From the NCBI RefSeq assembly GCF_016808095.1, contig NC_068974.1:37196090-37260089 (forward strand): DNA of 64,000 nucleotides, in the 5' to 3' direction. Both the position numbers and the translations under genes were made by a program. This DNA comes from Vigna angularis. Its lineage: Eukaryota; Streptophyta; Magnoliopsida; Fabales; Fabaceae. Shown in pieces: positions 11,622 through 24,679 of this stretch (the first letter of the stretch is position 1; every line of letters starts with the position of its first letter). The notes under the pieces were generated by a model. It was not told where the DNA came from, did not search any database, and was given only the letters and a program-made list of their open reading frames with translations.

Positions 11622-14600
11622 TCTTACTGAATCAAATATCATAGTCTGCTTCTTCGACCTTCATTTTTGTCTCAATTTCACTAACTTTACAAAACCTAAA
11701 TGGGAGACATGGATGATCAGAAGTCAACTTCAAGTTAATGTGTTTTTCTTGGTTCAAATATAGTTTCTTGAAAGTCTCAAAAGCATAAGTGATATCACGA
11801 AGTACAATCGAAGCATAATATAATAAGCTTGTTTAACTTATTTGTCATTTAAACAGTATTAATTTACGTTCGGAGATCTTCACAAAACAAGAGAGGAAAT
11901 GATAGAAATATTTTAGTTGGAAAATGTTGGTGGCAAGCTTTTGAAGTATAAAATGAAAATATAAACTTTTACAAGCTTTACATTTATAATCAATTTTTTA
12001 ATAGAAAATTATTTATCACAAAATTAATCATATTTATCACATAAAAATTTAATAAAACCAACTTCATCAACCATTCGCTTTATTAGATGTCAAAATAATT
12101 ACTTATCTAATAAAAAAGAAATAATACCAAGATTGGCGATTAAGATGTCATAAAACTTGTCTGTCAAATAATATATATCATTCGCTTTCAGTGGTCCTAT
12201 TACTTAAGTGAACACAGTGTATGGTTATTTAGCACCAAAAGAATTTTTTTCCTTGTTTAATGTCAATTAATGATATTTCTGATGAAGACGAAAAAACATG
12301 TTAGCATCAAATTCCATGTTATCACATTTGGATTTCGAAAGGATTGTCTTATTTACGAAGAAGAAAGAACATGATTTTAGTTATTTAGTTATTTAAATGA
12401 AAATTATTTTATAAACTAATAGTATAAAATTAAGTTAAACTTAATATTAATTCTATAACAAGTGAATGTGAAACTTATTTTCTATCTATTAAAATTATGT
12501 TGATAATAAATAATTTGAACTTGTAGGTAATAAAAGAAAGTTATAAAACTAGTTGAAATTGATTGGTGCAAGTAATTAGCAAATAGAAACCGAACTTGCC
12601 TTTGAGTTTGGTTGTTACATAAGATATGATTAAAAGGAGTTATAAACTCTAACAACATTAAACTTTGGATTAAGGATTAGTTTTATAACTTGTCTATAAT
12701 GTTGAAACTCTTATAAACAGGTTGAAGTTTACGTTTCAGTCATCAAAGTTTTGGAAATAATACACACCAAACATCTTCTTCTTAGGATCCCCTCCGACAA
12801 ATGTAGGAGAATCTTCTAGTGAAATATGACTACTGGCCACGTATAATCCACAGATAAATCAACGTTCCAACATGTCCATTTTTTTGTTTAACATATCATC
12901 TTTGTTTCAGTAGTGTCTTTCATTGACATGTATTAGACTTGAAAAGTCACAAGTTTTGATTACGATTGAATACAAAAGCTGCTTATATCATACGAGTTAT
13001 TCACATATTACTTTTGGTAGTACAATTTTACTCGTTTAAGAATGGTTAAAAATTAGATTTTAAACTTAATTTAATTTTATTAATACATTTTTTTCACGCT
13101 AAAATAAAATTTTACTTAAGTAATTAACATGAATATTATTGAAATTATTAAAATATGTAAAGAATATACAAAAATAACTTAGTGATAAAATTAAAAGGAG
13201 GAGAAAGATTATAAGTTTAACTTTTTCCACTAGTAATGTAAATATAAAGTTTGTTTGATGAATTTAGAAGTAATGATAGAAAACATTGTGGATTCAATTA
13301 ACAAATAATAACTAAATTGCCCATTAATAATATGTAAATATAAAGTTTGTTTGATGAATTTAGAAACGATGATAGAAAAGATTTTGGATTCAACTCCTTC
13401 ATTTTAACAAATATTAATAACTAAATTAACAGATAAAAATGCATAAAAATATATACTAATATGATACATTTTTAATAACTATTTTTGCTATGTATAGTTT
13501 CCGTACAATAAAAATATAATAATTTCTTTTGAAATCTTTTGTCGGCATTAATTAATACCGTTAATTACCTCGTTGTTCTTCCTGGTTGTAAGATTCTAAA
13601 TTCTTCATCATGGAATGGTTTAGCTTTTATCTTTGTGATTTCAACATTGTGGTGCTTATGAATTAGTGTGTCCTTTTCACATGTAAAAAATGTCCTTTTT
13701 ACAAGTTATGGTATCTATAACTTGTAATATTGAGAATTCTAATCTATAGAGCCGTAGAAGAGTGATTGATTAAAAAAAATCGAAAATTTTGATAGGTTTA
13801 TTACGTGTTTCTTTTTTCTTCTTTTCAAGGTATTAAATGTGGATACAAATTAATTTTATGTTGATATTAAAAAAACATGTATGAAAAGCATCAAATTGTA
13901 TTAGTCAATTTACGTTCTATGTGCAACTTTTTTTTTTAATTTAAGTATTTTTTTTTCTTTAAAACAAAGACTATAAATTTAAGTTCTCAATCTCAAAATG
14001 TCTCTTATTTTATTTGGTTTTCATTACATCACATGACTTGTCAACTTGTCATTCTTTTCATATGATTTTACATTATTTAATTATTATGGTTGTTGTTATT
14101 TATTTAATTTGACTCCTATTTTATATTTCGATTAAAATTTGACGATACAAATATATAATACTGAAGTTTAAAAGGGAATTTGAGATAATTGATTTTATTC
14201 GAGGTTTAGTTATATGTTAACTGAAGTAAAACAATGCAAAATTCAAATCTTAGTTAAAAAAAGTGAAAGGAAAAAGAAATATTAATAAAAATAATAATAG
14301 AGATAATTAAAAAATGATGAGTTTATTAAATTTATAATAATAATAGTAAGGATAAAGGAAATAATATTATCTTTGTGTGTGTGGTAGAAGTTGCTAAGTG
14401 TTGTGTTGTGTGTATTGAAATAATGGGGGATTTGATTTGCTTTCCTTATCATAAATGAAGCGACCAGAGGATGAGTGTGTCACAGTCAAACACTTGAACA
14501 CTGTGGCCCTTTGCATCTGTTCCAACCTCGTACGTCTCTAACGATGGCTTGTCGTGTCCGAGCAGCAAATTTTAATTTGTTTCACTAATTCCTCTTTTCA

Positions 14601-15638
14601 CATTTTTCCACACTCTATAAGTCAACATCTTCTCCTTCACACTCACCTTATCTATCCTATGAATCTACCTACACAACCCATGCAACAAGACATTAAACTA
14701 TTTCCAGATTCCAATAAGATTTTACCCAAATTTTCTTCATTCATATCTTCTTTAAGTTTTCTTATTTATGTGGTTCATCTTTCTCCTATACATGTCAAAT
14801 TGTTGGAAATAATGACAAAATTTTACATTAATTAGAAATCACTAAATAAAATATTATATAAAAAATGCTAATAGATTTCTTATCTTGGAGTTTTACATTC
14901 AAAGTAATGTACTTTTTTTATGTAAATCTCTCCTAATAATAACTTTATAAGGATAAAATATCACAAATAAATATTTTCTATTTTAGTATTGTTGGCTTAG
15001 GCTTGAAAGAAGCTTCATTTGCCTCTTTGTAGAAAAAATATATAAATATTAAATATGGGAAGAATTGAAATCTTAGCAAATGTATTTAATAACAGGTAAA
15101 TACTAGAAAATTTAAACTATAAAGAATTATTTTTATTTTAGTAAAAATATTATGATATTATCTCTTTCAAATTAGATTTTCTTTTTAAATTTCTTTTAAG
15201 ATTAAACTATAATCAGGTACTATTTTAATGATAGAATAAGTATAATATAATTTGAAAAGGTACAAGGTGAAGAATACGATAAGTGATCAATATTTTTATT
15301 AGAGTATAAGTGGTTATTCTCTATTATGATTATTTTTTCTTTTTTTCTATTGCAGTTATTAATTTAAAGGGATTTATATTCTTGTGAGGTTTGATATATT
15401 AAACTTAATATAAGTTTAGTTTTAAAAGTGTAAAGAAACAATTTGTTAGTAGACACGTGTTTAAGTCAAAAGTCTTGAAAGACTTAATGTTATAAAATAT
15501 TTAATGTGTGTTGATATTTTGTAGTATAGGAGTTTATTTATTATATTTTAAGACGTTAAGTTCCTCTTACTTTAGTAACCGAGTCTTATAGGCTAAGGTA
15601 GAAAGATAATGAGTTTGATATCAAGTTACTTATTTATT
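11622..15638. other. Non-coding AT-rich stretch
   Basis: Apart from the 96-bp duplication I see no gene or element. The part 14390-14700 is less AT-rich (GTGTCACAGTCAAACACTTG, CCAACCTCGTACGTCTC) and may be low-copy sequence, but its short open frames have no recognisable product. Confidence 0.5.
13236..13430. repeat. 96-bp tandem duplication
   Basis: ATGTAAATATAAAGTTTGTT begins at 13236 and again at 13332, with similar following sequence (GATGAATTTAGAA, ATGATAGAAAA, GGATTCAA). There are two units. Confidence 0.85.
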
Positions 15639-15957
15639 GTACTTGTCGCAATCGGAATCGCGACGGGACAACGATCCATAAAAAGAAAACGGGTTTTGAA
15701 AAGAGATTTTGGAGTCGCCACCATAGTTTATTCTGGAAAACTACGGAAAAACCATAAATGATAAGGCATGGTCAATTTGAACCAGATTCTTGGTTCGGGA
15801 GTCGGTTACGTGTAGGGAAGGTATTAGCACCCTACAACGCCTGCCCTAAGGCAGTACCTTTAACTAAATGCGTGAATATGGATGTGGTTTTCAAAATGTT
15901 TAACTTTCCCTTACAATAGAACTCTGAAGAAACAAACAATATTTTTTAGTTTTTTGG

Positions 15958-16165
15958 GCCCGACAAGGATTGACCTTGCTCCTACGTATTCTCATGTGAG
16001 AAATCAGGGTTACGTAGTTCTTTTGGAAACTGCTTGAGAATTTGTTTGAAAAATTGTTTGGAAAATAATTTGGATTTTTGGGAGAGTGAGCCTGACAAGG
16101 ACTGGCCTTGCTCCTACGTATCTCCACTTTTGATGGAGAATCAAGGATCACGTAGTTCTGGAAGG
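15958..16165. repeat. Two diverged copies of a CTTGCTCCTACGTA module
   Basis: Each copy reads (C/T)GACAAGGA(T/C)TG(A/G)CCTTGCTCC, then TACGTA, an inverted-repeat-like spacer, ATCA(G)GG, and (T/C)ACGTAGTTCT. They start near 15960 and 16091. The module recurs in legume gypsy LTRs. Its role is unknown. Confidence 0.6.
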
Positions 16166-16256
16166 CAATATTGTTTGTTGTTTGAAATTGTTGATGTTTT
16201 TTAGTTTTTGCAGATTTTATATGTTTTTGGTATTTTCATTGTGATATTCATATTTT

Positions 16257-16595
16257 TTTGCGTAATGAGTACTAGGCTGATGCGTACGATCGCACGAGCA
16301 CTCACACGGCTTTTTCCTCTTATTGTTTTGCGTAATGAGTACTAGGCTGATGCGTACGATCGCACGAGCACTCACACGGCTTTCTCTTTTTATTGTTTTG
16401 CGTAATGAGTACTAGGCTGATGCGTACGATCGCACGAGCACTCACACGGCTTTCTCTTTTTATTGTTTTGCGTAATGAGTACTAGGCTGATGCGTACGAT
16501 CGCACGAGCACTCACACGGCTTTCTCTTTTTATTGTTTTGCGTAATGAGTACTAGGCTGATGCGTACGATCGCACGAGCACTCACACGGCTTTTA
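16257..16595. repeat. 70-bp tandem repeat, five copies, in the Ogre-like LTR
   Basis: CGTAATGAGTACTAGGCTGA begins at 16261, 16331, 16401, 16471 and 16541. Units are nearly identical, including the palindrome-rich TGCGTACGATCGCACGAGCA; only the T-rich spacer of the first unit varies. The homogeneity suggests recent expansion. Confidence 0.95.
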
Positions 16596-19500
16596 TTTAT
16601 TACATTAAATGTTTTTTAAAGTTTTATATATATTTTTTATTATTTACAATTTTTATAATTTTTATAATTATTATGCAAAACAGCATAAATAAGTTTACTA
16701 TATACATAAAAAAAAAACAAAGGGGTGAAGGTTACTATACAAGGGGTTACATTCAATAAGAAACGTGGGGAGTAAGATTGGGGCTTCTTTAGTTTGGGCC
16801 GAAACCCTCTGGATCCGTCAGGCGTATGAAAATAGAGGTGCAAGAAATGCGTGTGGGGTCCAGTTCTTTTCTTTTAACTGGTATTTTGCTGGCAGAAGAA
16901 CCACACCACAGTCTCTCTGATTCCAACGTTAACAGCCACCTCCCACTTCGTGTTCTTGCCGCCGGCGATGCGGGTTGGCGGACGGACGTCGCGGTAGCAG
17001 GCGAGGCCGAGCGAGGCGGCGTCGGCCTTGCAGGTGACATTCGCGGGCGTCCGCTCGCAGACCTCACAGAGTGTAACACGTGGATGGCGCGAGGCGAAGG
17101 TAATGAGGTGAATGATGGTGGTTCGGTGATTGCAGACAATAGTAGCAGAGGGCGCCAACGTCCCCAGACAGTGGGCATGAGGTGCTGGCCGCGTGTAAGA
17201 ATGATGATGTTGGGTGAGGTAAAAAGGAAGAAGATGATGAAGTTGGTCGTGAGGTTCCAGATGAAGGTGATAGTGGGTGCTCGAGGGTGGCTAGGACAGT
17301 GTTTCAACTACCGAGAAGCTCCCGGACAGCTTGCATGCATGAGAGTTGCTGCACCGGTTTCTGGAAGTTGCAAGAGTGGTGGGTTTCTTCCAGGTCGTGA
17401 GTCTTCTTTCAAGCTTGGAGGGGAGCTACTTGCTGGGACCCTTTCTCGGTGGTTGATGGATTATGGTTGAAGCTGGATGAAGGGATAATGATGTTGGAGA
17501 TAGTATATGGATGAAGATGAGCGTGATGAATATGGTGGGCTGAAAATGGGTCTCCGTCAGTGTGCGTTGGTGATGGTGAGTGGAGATTGTGGATGCTGAA
17601 TCTTGAAAGTGGGATTGTCGTGAGTTGTTAATGAATGAAGAGTTTTAGGTTCAGAGATGAATGATGGATGATGGGTTGGAGGCAATGGGCGTTAGAGATG
17701 AAAATAGGGAAGATGAAGGGGTTGGCCGAATGGTAACAACGAAGATGGTGTGCTGGAGTGGTGAATATGGGAGTTTGGCCGTGCGCGTTAGTAGTGGAAG
17801 GCATGTACAAGTATTCCAGGTGATTGGGTTGCCTCCTGTATTTCTTGTAGGTTTGGTGTGATTCACGGTGGTTCCCTGGTAACGGGTGAATGTTGAGGTA
17901 TGGATGAAGATGGGGATGATGGAGGATAAAGTTCGGGATTAGGCCGTGGTCATCGGTTGTTGGAGATGAGTGAAAAAAAGGGTCAGAGGTGTAGGCCATG
18001 ATCTCTGGTTGTGGTCATGAAGTGTCGGCTGTGAGGTGTAAGGATGGCCGTGAGGTATTGGATATGAAAGTGATGAAGTTGGCTGTGCATGAGTATAGGA
18101 GATAATGGAGAAAGAGAATGCGATGAAAATGATAGGTGCAGGCCGCGGGTGTCAATATGGCTTGTGGCATTGGGTGAATATGGATGATTGATATTGGACG
18201 TTCAGTGTCATGGAGGGATGAAGGTTGATTTTCGGTAACAACAGACGTGCACAAATATTTACAACACTAGCCATTCATTAAACAACAACATATGCAAACT
18301 TAACATACGTAAGCTGAACACATGCAAACTTAGCAACAACATAACAGAGGCATGCTCAAAGGCAACTTAACAGAGGCATATTCAAGATCAATCAATCAAA
18401 TTCAGAAAAACATGGAGTGGAAGGCATTACTTACCTCTTGAAGCTTGGTTCACTCTTTGCTAGCCTCCTGCGTCCGATCTCCTCCTCCTCTCGGTTGGAT
18501 TTCCTTTGCAATCAGGTGCTCCTTCCCCAGTTCCTTTTTTTTTATGGCTGGAGTGGATGAAGGTTGTTGCTGGAAGTGAGGGCGAAAATGGAGGGCTGGG
18601 TATGGGCGTTTGGCTGTGTGTGTCGGTGGTTGGAAATGGAAGAAGATGATGATGTTGGATATGAAAATGGATGAAGATTAAAGTACAGCCATGAAATGGT
18701 ATAAGGATGAAGAAAAATGGTCGTGAGGGGTATCGGAGATGAAAGCGATGAGGTTGGCTATGACAGTGGGTGAATATGGATGGGGATGATACTGTATGAG
18801 AGTTATAGGTCCAGTGGTGGAACAATGTTGGAGATGAAAGTGATGGCCGAAGGGTAGGGATGTAGATGACGGGCTGAATATGGACCTTTGGCAGTGTGTT
18901 GGTAAAAAAAAAAATGAATGAAGATGAGGTGAGGTGGTTACGGGCGAGAGGAGTCAAAGTTTAGGATTGGTGAGGCTACAGTGGAAGGGAGTTTTCGGGT
19001 GTTGGAGATGAAGGTGATGGAGACGGTTTTGTTAGGGGATTCGTTTTCTGAGTGATGGTCGTGAGGGGAAATAGGCCAGGGTTGAAAATCCAAGCATGGT
19101 GGCTTACAAGTAGGACCAGAGTTGGAGTGGACAGAGGCTCGAAAAAATGTGTGAATGATGATAAAGGTTGGGGAAATGGCGGGTTCTTATGATGTACATG
19201 ATGGAGGGAATGTGAATCAAATCTGTCTCAGGCAAGCCATTCAGAGTGATGCTCAAGCGATGTTGGAGTTGAAGATCCTGGTGTTCAGTACTGTGGTAAA
19301 TGAATATGGATGAAGGTGGTGATAATCTCGGCTGTGTGCAAAAAAATGGAGGATCAAAGAATCAGGATCATGGTGTTGGCCCTCCGTATTGGTTATTGGG
19401 AATAGGTGAAGATGAGGTGAATAACCGTGAGCAAAAACCAAGGTTGGTGTCCCCTATCCATGATGATGAAAGAATCCCCGATCATGGTGTTGGCCGTGGG

Positions 19501-19955
19501 TGAATGTCATAGTGGCGTAGCAGGCTTTACAGATGCCATACGGAATCTGTACAGAGATTCCAGATGGGCGCTCGTGGAAGACCAACTCAGGTGGAAGTGT
19601 CAGCTAGGAATATTCTCTTCTTCTTTTTTTTAATTTGTGAAAACCCTACTGCGAGTGGCTTTCACTTTGGCCGCGTGCATGCTTTCACCACGTGCCTCCA
19701 ACAATTTCTCTGCCGTCTGGGTGTTGAGTGGAAGCCAGGGTGCTGAAGGTAAGTGGGAGCAAGATGAATGGGAGGCAGACTCAGGTGCCAGCAAAATGAT
19801 TCTCTGGTTTCCCCTTTTTTAATTCAAAACGCTGCCAGAAACCCCTACCGTGAGTGGCTCTTCAGACGGCTAATGGCGGACAGTGGCAGCGGGAGGTGGA
19901 AAACTTCGGTGGCAAGTTCAGACCATTTTTTTTTAAAGTGCAGCCACCACTATTT

Positions 19956-20590
19956 GGACGCTCGGTCAATACAAACGAACGTTCGTCCAAATTACATGAC
20001 CGAACGCTCCTACCAAATGTTCACACGGAAGCCTCTGATCTGTGACGAACGCTCAATCGGAAAATGGCCGACCGTTCAAAATGTCAAATCTCATCAAGAG
20101 CGAACGTGAACAGATGAGGACGATCGTCAGGAGAGGACGGACGGTTACATGCAGGGTGAAGGTGACGAACGCTGTATTATAGAGGACGAACGGTAGAGGC
20201 GAAGGCCGAACGTCCTAAAGGCTTACAGTTGAGGACGAACGATCACAAAGCTGGAACGATCAGGACGAGCGTCAATAGAGGACGAACGGTTTCCCAAGGA
20301 CGAACGTCCTAATATCATTGAGGTTGAACGTACGCACGAGCGAGCTGTAGATGAGCGAGCGTCTAAAAACCATTACTGTTTGGACGAGCGCCTGATCAAG
20401 CTGCTCGGCCGAACGGTTAAGGGCGAACGTCAACAATTTGGAGTGCCAGATGGTGAAATTGCCGGACGTCGAGCAGCGGACGATCGAGTGGTACAGAGTT
20501 GGAATGAGCAGGACGAGCAGTAGAAGCCGAACAATACCGAACGTCCTAAAGGCTCCAGCTCGGGACGAACGGTCCACAGTCAAAGGCCAA
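19956..20590. repeat. GACGAACG/CCGAACG motif array
   Basis: GACGAACG, GACGAGCG, CCGAACG and their complements recur every 15-40 bases on both strands, including the 12-bp palindrome ACGAACGTTCGT near 19976. The array ends against a T/A-rich tract (20597-20690). The same core dominates parts of two other LTR-derived segments. Confidence 0.7.
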
Positions 20591-20732
20591 ACGCTTTTAT
20601 TATTTTTTTTTTATTTTTAATTTTATATTTTGTTTTTATTTTTATATTTATTTTTTTTTATTTATTTTTTTTTTTTTTATAAAAATAGATTTTCTTTAAT
20701 CAACCCGGACGAAATTGAGTGTTGACAGTACT

Positions 20733-23214
20733 GTTATATCCTTATATTATAATTTTAATGTATCACGAGGGTACATAATGTTATTGCATTCATTTATCCT
20801 TAAAAATTAGACTCACAAATAAAAATATTATTTAATTGTGTAAACAAGATTTGTCTAAATACTATTGTCATTAGGCAATATGACAGCAATTAGTGCAAAA
20901 AAACTCAGGCATAGATTACATTAATAATCAAGGTAGTAAGTGATCTATTACTTCGGTTAAAAAAAGAAACAAGGTAGTATCTCTTTCGATGATATTTAAC
21001 TTCTCAGAAACTAAATTTTTTTAACCTAATGTTCATTCTTCTTTCTCGTCGTTTCCTTTTTCCCCGCGGTTTCCTTCTTCTTCCTCGCAGTTTCCTTCTT
21101 CTTCGTTGTTGTTTCCTTTTTCTTCTCTCAAGTGAAGTTGTTGGTTCATGATCTTCATTTCTCTCGCGTGAAGTGTCTGGTGTGGTCTCTATCTTCTTTG
21201 GCTCCATTTCTGTAGCGCGAATGTTGTTGTTTCCATTTCTCTCGCGAGAACGTTGTTGCTTCAAAGTTTGTTATATTTTTCGTGAAACAAATCATTGTGA
21301 TGACAAGTTAACTAATTTAGTTTTGATTATAAAGAACAATATAAATAGCTTAATGTTTTACTCCTATGCATTTATTTATATTTTTTCATAATAGGTATTA
21401 TTTGCTTATGTTTCTTTAAGTGTATTTTTTTACCATGGATTTGATATGATCGTCTATCATTTTTATTCTTTTTTTTTGTGATGATAAATGATTAATGAAA
21501 TTAGGGGTGGGCAAATGGAACTGAATTGCACTGCATTACTAAAAAATGTACTGAACTAAAAACGTCTAAACTGAACTAAAAACTAATTTGTCTAAAGTGA
21601 ACTGTAAAATAGTTCAGACAAACTGAACTGTTTTTTGTTTTATCAAACGAGACTGACCATACTAAATTGTACTAAATTGTACTAAACTACAATATAAATT
21701 GAACTGAACTACTAATTGAATTGTAAATTGCACTAATTTTAACTGAACTATACAAATAATGGAGTTTAAGTCGGTACAGATAATCATCCACAATGATTTA
21801 TTAGATTAAAGATTTATATCAAATAGTTAATTATTTATTTTATGAATGTATTTTATATTGAGTAAAAAAATGTAACATATGAAATATTAATAATATCTTA
21901 ATTTTGACTTTTTAAATTTAAATAATAATTAACTATATTTATATTTTTTAAATATTGAAAGGTTTTCTAAAAAATATTTTAAATAAAATATATTAAATAA
22001 ATATTTTTTAATATAATAGACGAGTAAAGTTTTATCATTCATTTATTTATTTTCATTTATATTTTTGTACCCAATAAGTTTATTTTATCATTCTCAAGTA
22101 ACGTACTTGTATCTAGGATTATATCTATTTATTTATTATTTTACACATTAACTAATTTTTATATAAAATAAAATAAAAATATAATAATAATTTTAGGTCT
22201 ATCATATCGGTTTTAATAACAACTCATGTAATAGATTATTTTTAAATAATTATTTAATTTTAGTTTGCTTAGTCGAGACAAGTATTTATTGGAATTTTAA
22301 TTATTTTAGCTAATTATTGAATGCAAAAAAATACAAATGAAACCTAATTATCGATTTGCGGCTATATCTTTTGATTTAGGGTCTTTACGATTTTGGTCTG
22401 TACTGTGTTATTTTGTTATTAAGTTAGTATATTTTATTTTAAGAATTTTTTGTTTTGTTTGTAAAATTTGATTTTTTTTTGTTAGGTTTTAATCTTAAAT
22501 GAAGAACTGAAGAAAACAATATAACAGTGCACTGAAGAAGAACTGAAGGAGTGAAAAATGAAAGTCAGAAAAATAATAGTGAAGGGGGTGCATGTACAGT
22601 AACAGTAAAATTTAAGGTTTATATCATTTAGGGTTGTTGAAGGTTAGAAAAATTGCTGGTAATGGAGAAATCATTAAGTAAATGAGGACGAAAGTGTAAA
22701 ATGAGAGGTGCAAAGGAGGTGAGGTGCAGGAAGAAGTGCTCATATTCTTAATGATTGACAATTGTGCGACTACTACATCATACTAGGATTAGTCATCATT
22801 CTTTATATCTAATTGATATCTAAGCATAACCTTTTTGTCACTGTTAGAAATATAAGATTTAGTTTAGGTTGTGATATGCTATTTTAAAAACATTTCGCTG
22901 CAAAATTGCAAATAAATATTAATTGGTAAATTTCCAGTATGTGATAAAGAAAAACAAATCAAAACTTATGTTTAGAAACTTATAATATGATTTTGAGTGC
23001 CTGCACATAAATTTGTCATTATATAACAATTTTGAGTCACCTAAATCATATTTATTATTTTCATTCATTTATGTATTTTGTTCACACTAAAAAGTTATAA
23101 AAAATAAACAAATCATAAACAACAAACAAATAGGTATATAACCTAGTAACAGAGGAATAAAATGGTATAATAACAAAATAAAAAAACCACATTTGATTTC
23201 ATATATATGAAAAG
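20733..23214. other. Non-coding stretch
   Basis: It holds a C/T-rich tract (21030-21250), the hAT-like fragment at 21502, and otherwise AT-rich sequence. The arginine-rich minus-strand frame over the C/T tract is low complexity. Confidence 0.5.
21502..21770. mobile_element. hAT-like element, left-end fragment
   Basis: It begins TAGGGGTGGGCAAATGG, resembling the terminal inverted repeat of the element at 27466-28894 (TAGGGCTGAGCA and, inverted, TAGGGTGGGCA). It is followed by many AACTGAACTA-type subterminal motifs. I find no right end or 8-bp duplication, so it is probably truncated. Confidence 0.5.
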
Positions 23215-24192
23215 TACTAGTACAAAAACAGCGTACAACATCGAATATTTTTTGTCTTTCACGTCGAATTTGAGATCGACGTCATATCAGGAGACGTTAA
23301 ATTGACGTCGAACATAGAACAATTCGACGTTAATCAAATTAACTTCGAATTTTGTCAATATTCGACGTTAATCAATTTATTTTGTTTTTTTTTAATTAAT
23401 GGTGATCCTTTCTTACAACTCTACGAGACCTCAAACGCATAAAAATAACAAATTTTAGTTTTTGATATTTTATAAAGCATGAACTTTGAATATGTAGTGT
23501 AGTATCAACAACAAACAATAACAAACAACAAACACGTTCAATCAAACAACTACAACAAACGGGTTCAACCAAACAAAAATAACAAACAAGTTGAAAAAAA
23601 ACAAATAAGTTCAACAGATAAGTTCAAACTAACCTTCAAAAGTGGGTTCATTAAAATAAAGTATTGTCATCAGTGAGAGAGAAAAAAGTAAAGTGCGCCT
23701 AAGAAGGACAAGAACACGAAAATAGTCAGTAAAAACAAACGAAAAGCATACCTAAAGTAGTTAATTAACATGCATTTGTAACAAATGAAAGAAATATTAC
23801 ATGTGATGGTCGTTAAACTTTGTTCAAGAAAAGTTTGAGTAGAGAAGAGGGTATCGCGCGCTAAAATAAAGTGAATGAATTTTCATTCTTCCGCTCAAAT
23901 TTTTATTGAATTCACTAACCTTTTAACGTCTAACGTTGGGACATTCGACGTTTTATATCCTTTTAAAATCTAATTCTAGCGAATTCGACGTCATACGTAA
24001 ATACATTTTCATCCTTGGGTCAAACATTTTCGCAAAATTTACCCAATATAACAAATTGACGTCGAATTACAAATCTAAACGATGTTTAATAATTACATTT
24101 ATTTACAAAAATGCCACCGGTCATTTTTAACATTGGTTATTCAATAGTTAGACGTTGAACGCGTGACGTTATACATTATTTTTGCAGTAGTG
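23215..24192. mobile_element. Non-autonomous CACTA-like element (about 980 bp)
   Basis: The right end, read inverted, is CACTACTGCAAAAATAATG. The left end is TACTAGTACAAAAACAGCG, and 18 of the first 25 positions agree. Inside, TTCGACGT/ACGTCGAA and close variants recur about a dozen times within 300 bases of each end, like the subterminal repeats of CACTA elements. There is no transposase frame. Flanking 3-bp duplications (AAG/AAA) are not exact, and the first base of the left end differs from CACTA. Confidence 0.6.
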
Positions 24193-24679
24193 AAAATAAA
24201 ATATAAAAAGATAAATAAAGTAAATACATATCTTAAGATAAAATCTCTAGAATTCAAATTAGAGGTGATACGTAGTATTTTGACTTTGAGAATCTTCTAT
24301 ATGCAATTACAAGACATTTTAAATATAATTGTTAAATCAATTAGATAAACAATTCTATTAATACATCAATGTTTGGCTTTACAGTTTCACACATATTTGA
24401 ATTGACTATAAAAGATCATTAGTATTCTAAAATATCAACCAACTAACAATGAAGAGTTGATAGAATTTGACATAACATGTATGGCACAAGATGCCTGCAT
24501 TCATGAATTAAATGTTGTATATGACTTGACAACATGACGGAAGAAGGAAGTCAACGATGAAAACAAAGATAATAAATTCCAAACCAAACATCATGGAAAT
24601 TTTATATTTGTTGAAATAATATTGTTTACGAAACATAATTAATGGAATTTACATAACATAACACTCTATTGCAAAATAT

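Larger units (their letters stand above)
15644..20727. mobile_element. 5.08-kb solo LTR, Ogre-like Ty3/gypsy, TSD GTACT
   Basis: The element runs TGTCGCAATCGG to GTGTTGACA, with GTACT at 15639-15643 and 20728-20732. The left end contains GATTTTGGAGTCGCCACC and GTGTAGGGAAGGTATTAGCA, text typical of legume Ogre and related gypsy LTRs. LTRs of about 5 kb are known for Ogre. Internal parts: two copies of the ACAAGGA...CTTGCTCCTACGTA module (about 15958-16165), a 70-bp tandem repeat (16257-16595), a long GATG/GGTG-rich tract (about 17100-19400), and a GACGAACG motif array (19956-20590). The many open frames show no recognisable protein. Confidence 0.75.

Noticed and set aside
11640..11830. Possible gag-like fragment (text around TGGGAGACATGGATG)
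   Set aside because: The frame is broken and the similarity to copia gag is too short to trust.
16257..16595. CRISPR-like array (five regular 70-bp repeats)
   Set aside because: The units are whole tandem repeats with no unique spacers, in a plant retrotransposon LTR.
16640..19822. Many overlapping open frames of 60-214 codons on both strands
   Set aside because: They lie inside the Ogre-like LTR in GATG/GGTG-rich low-complexity sequence, overlap one another in several frames and match no domain I know.
21004..21264. Arg/Lys-rich 86-codon frame
   Set aside because: It is the complement of a C/T-rich tract; low complexity and no neighbouring exon signals.
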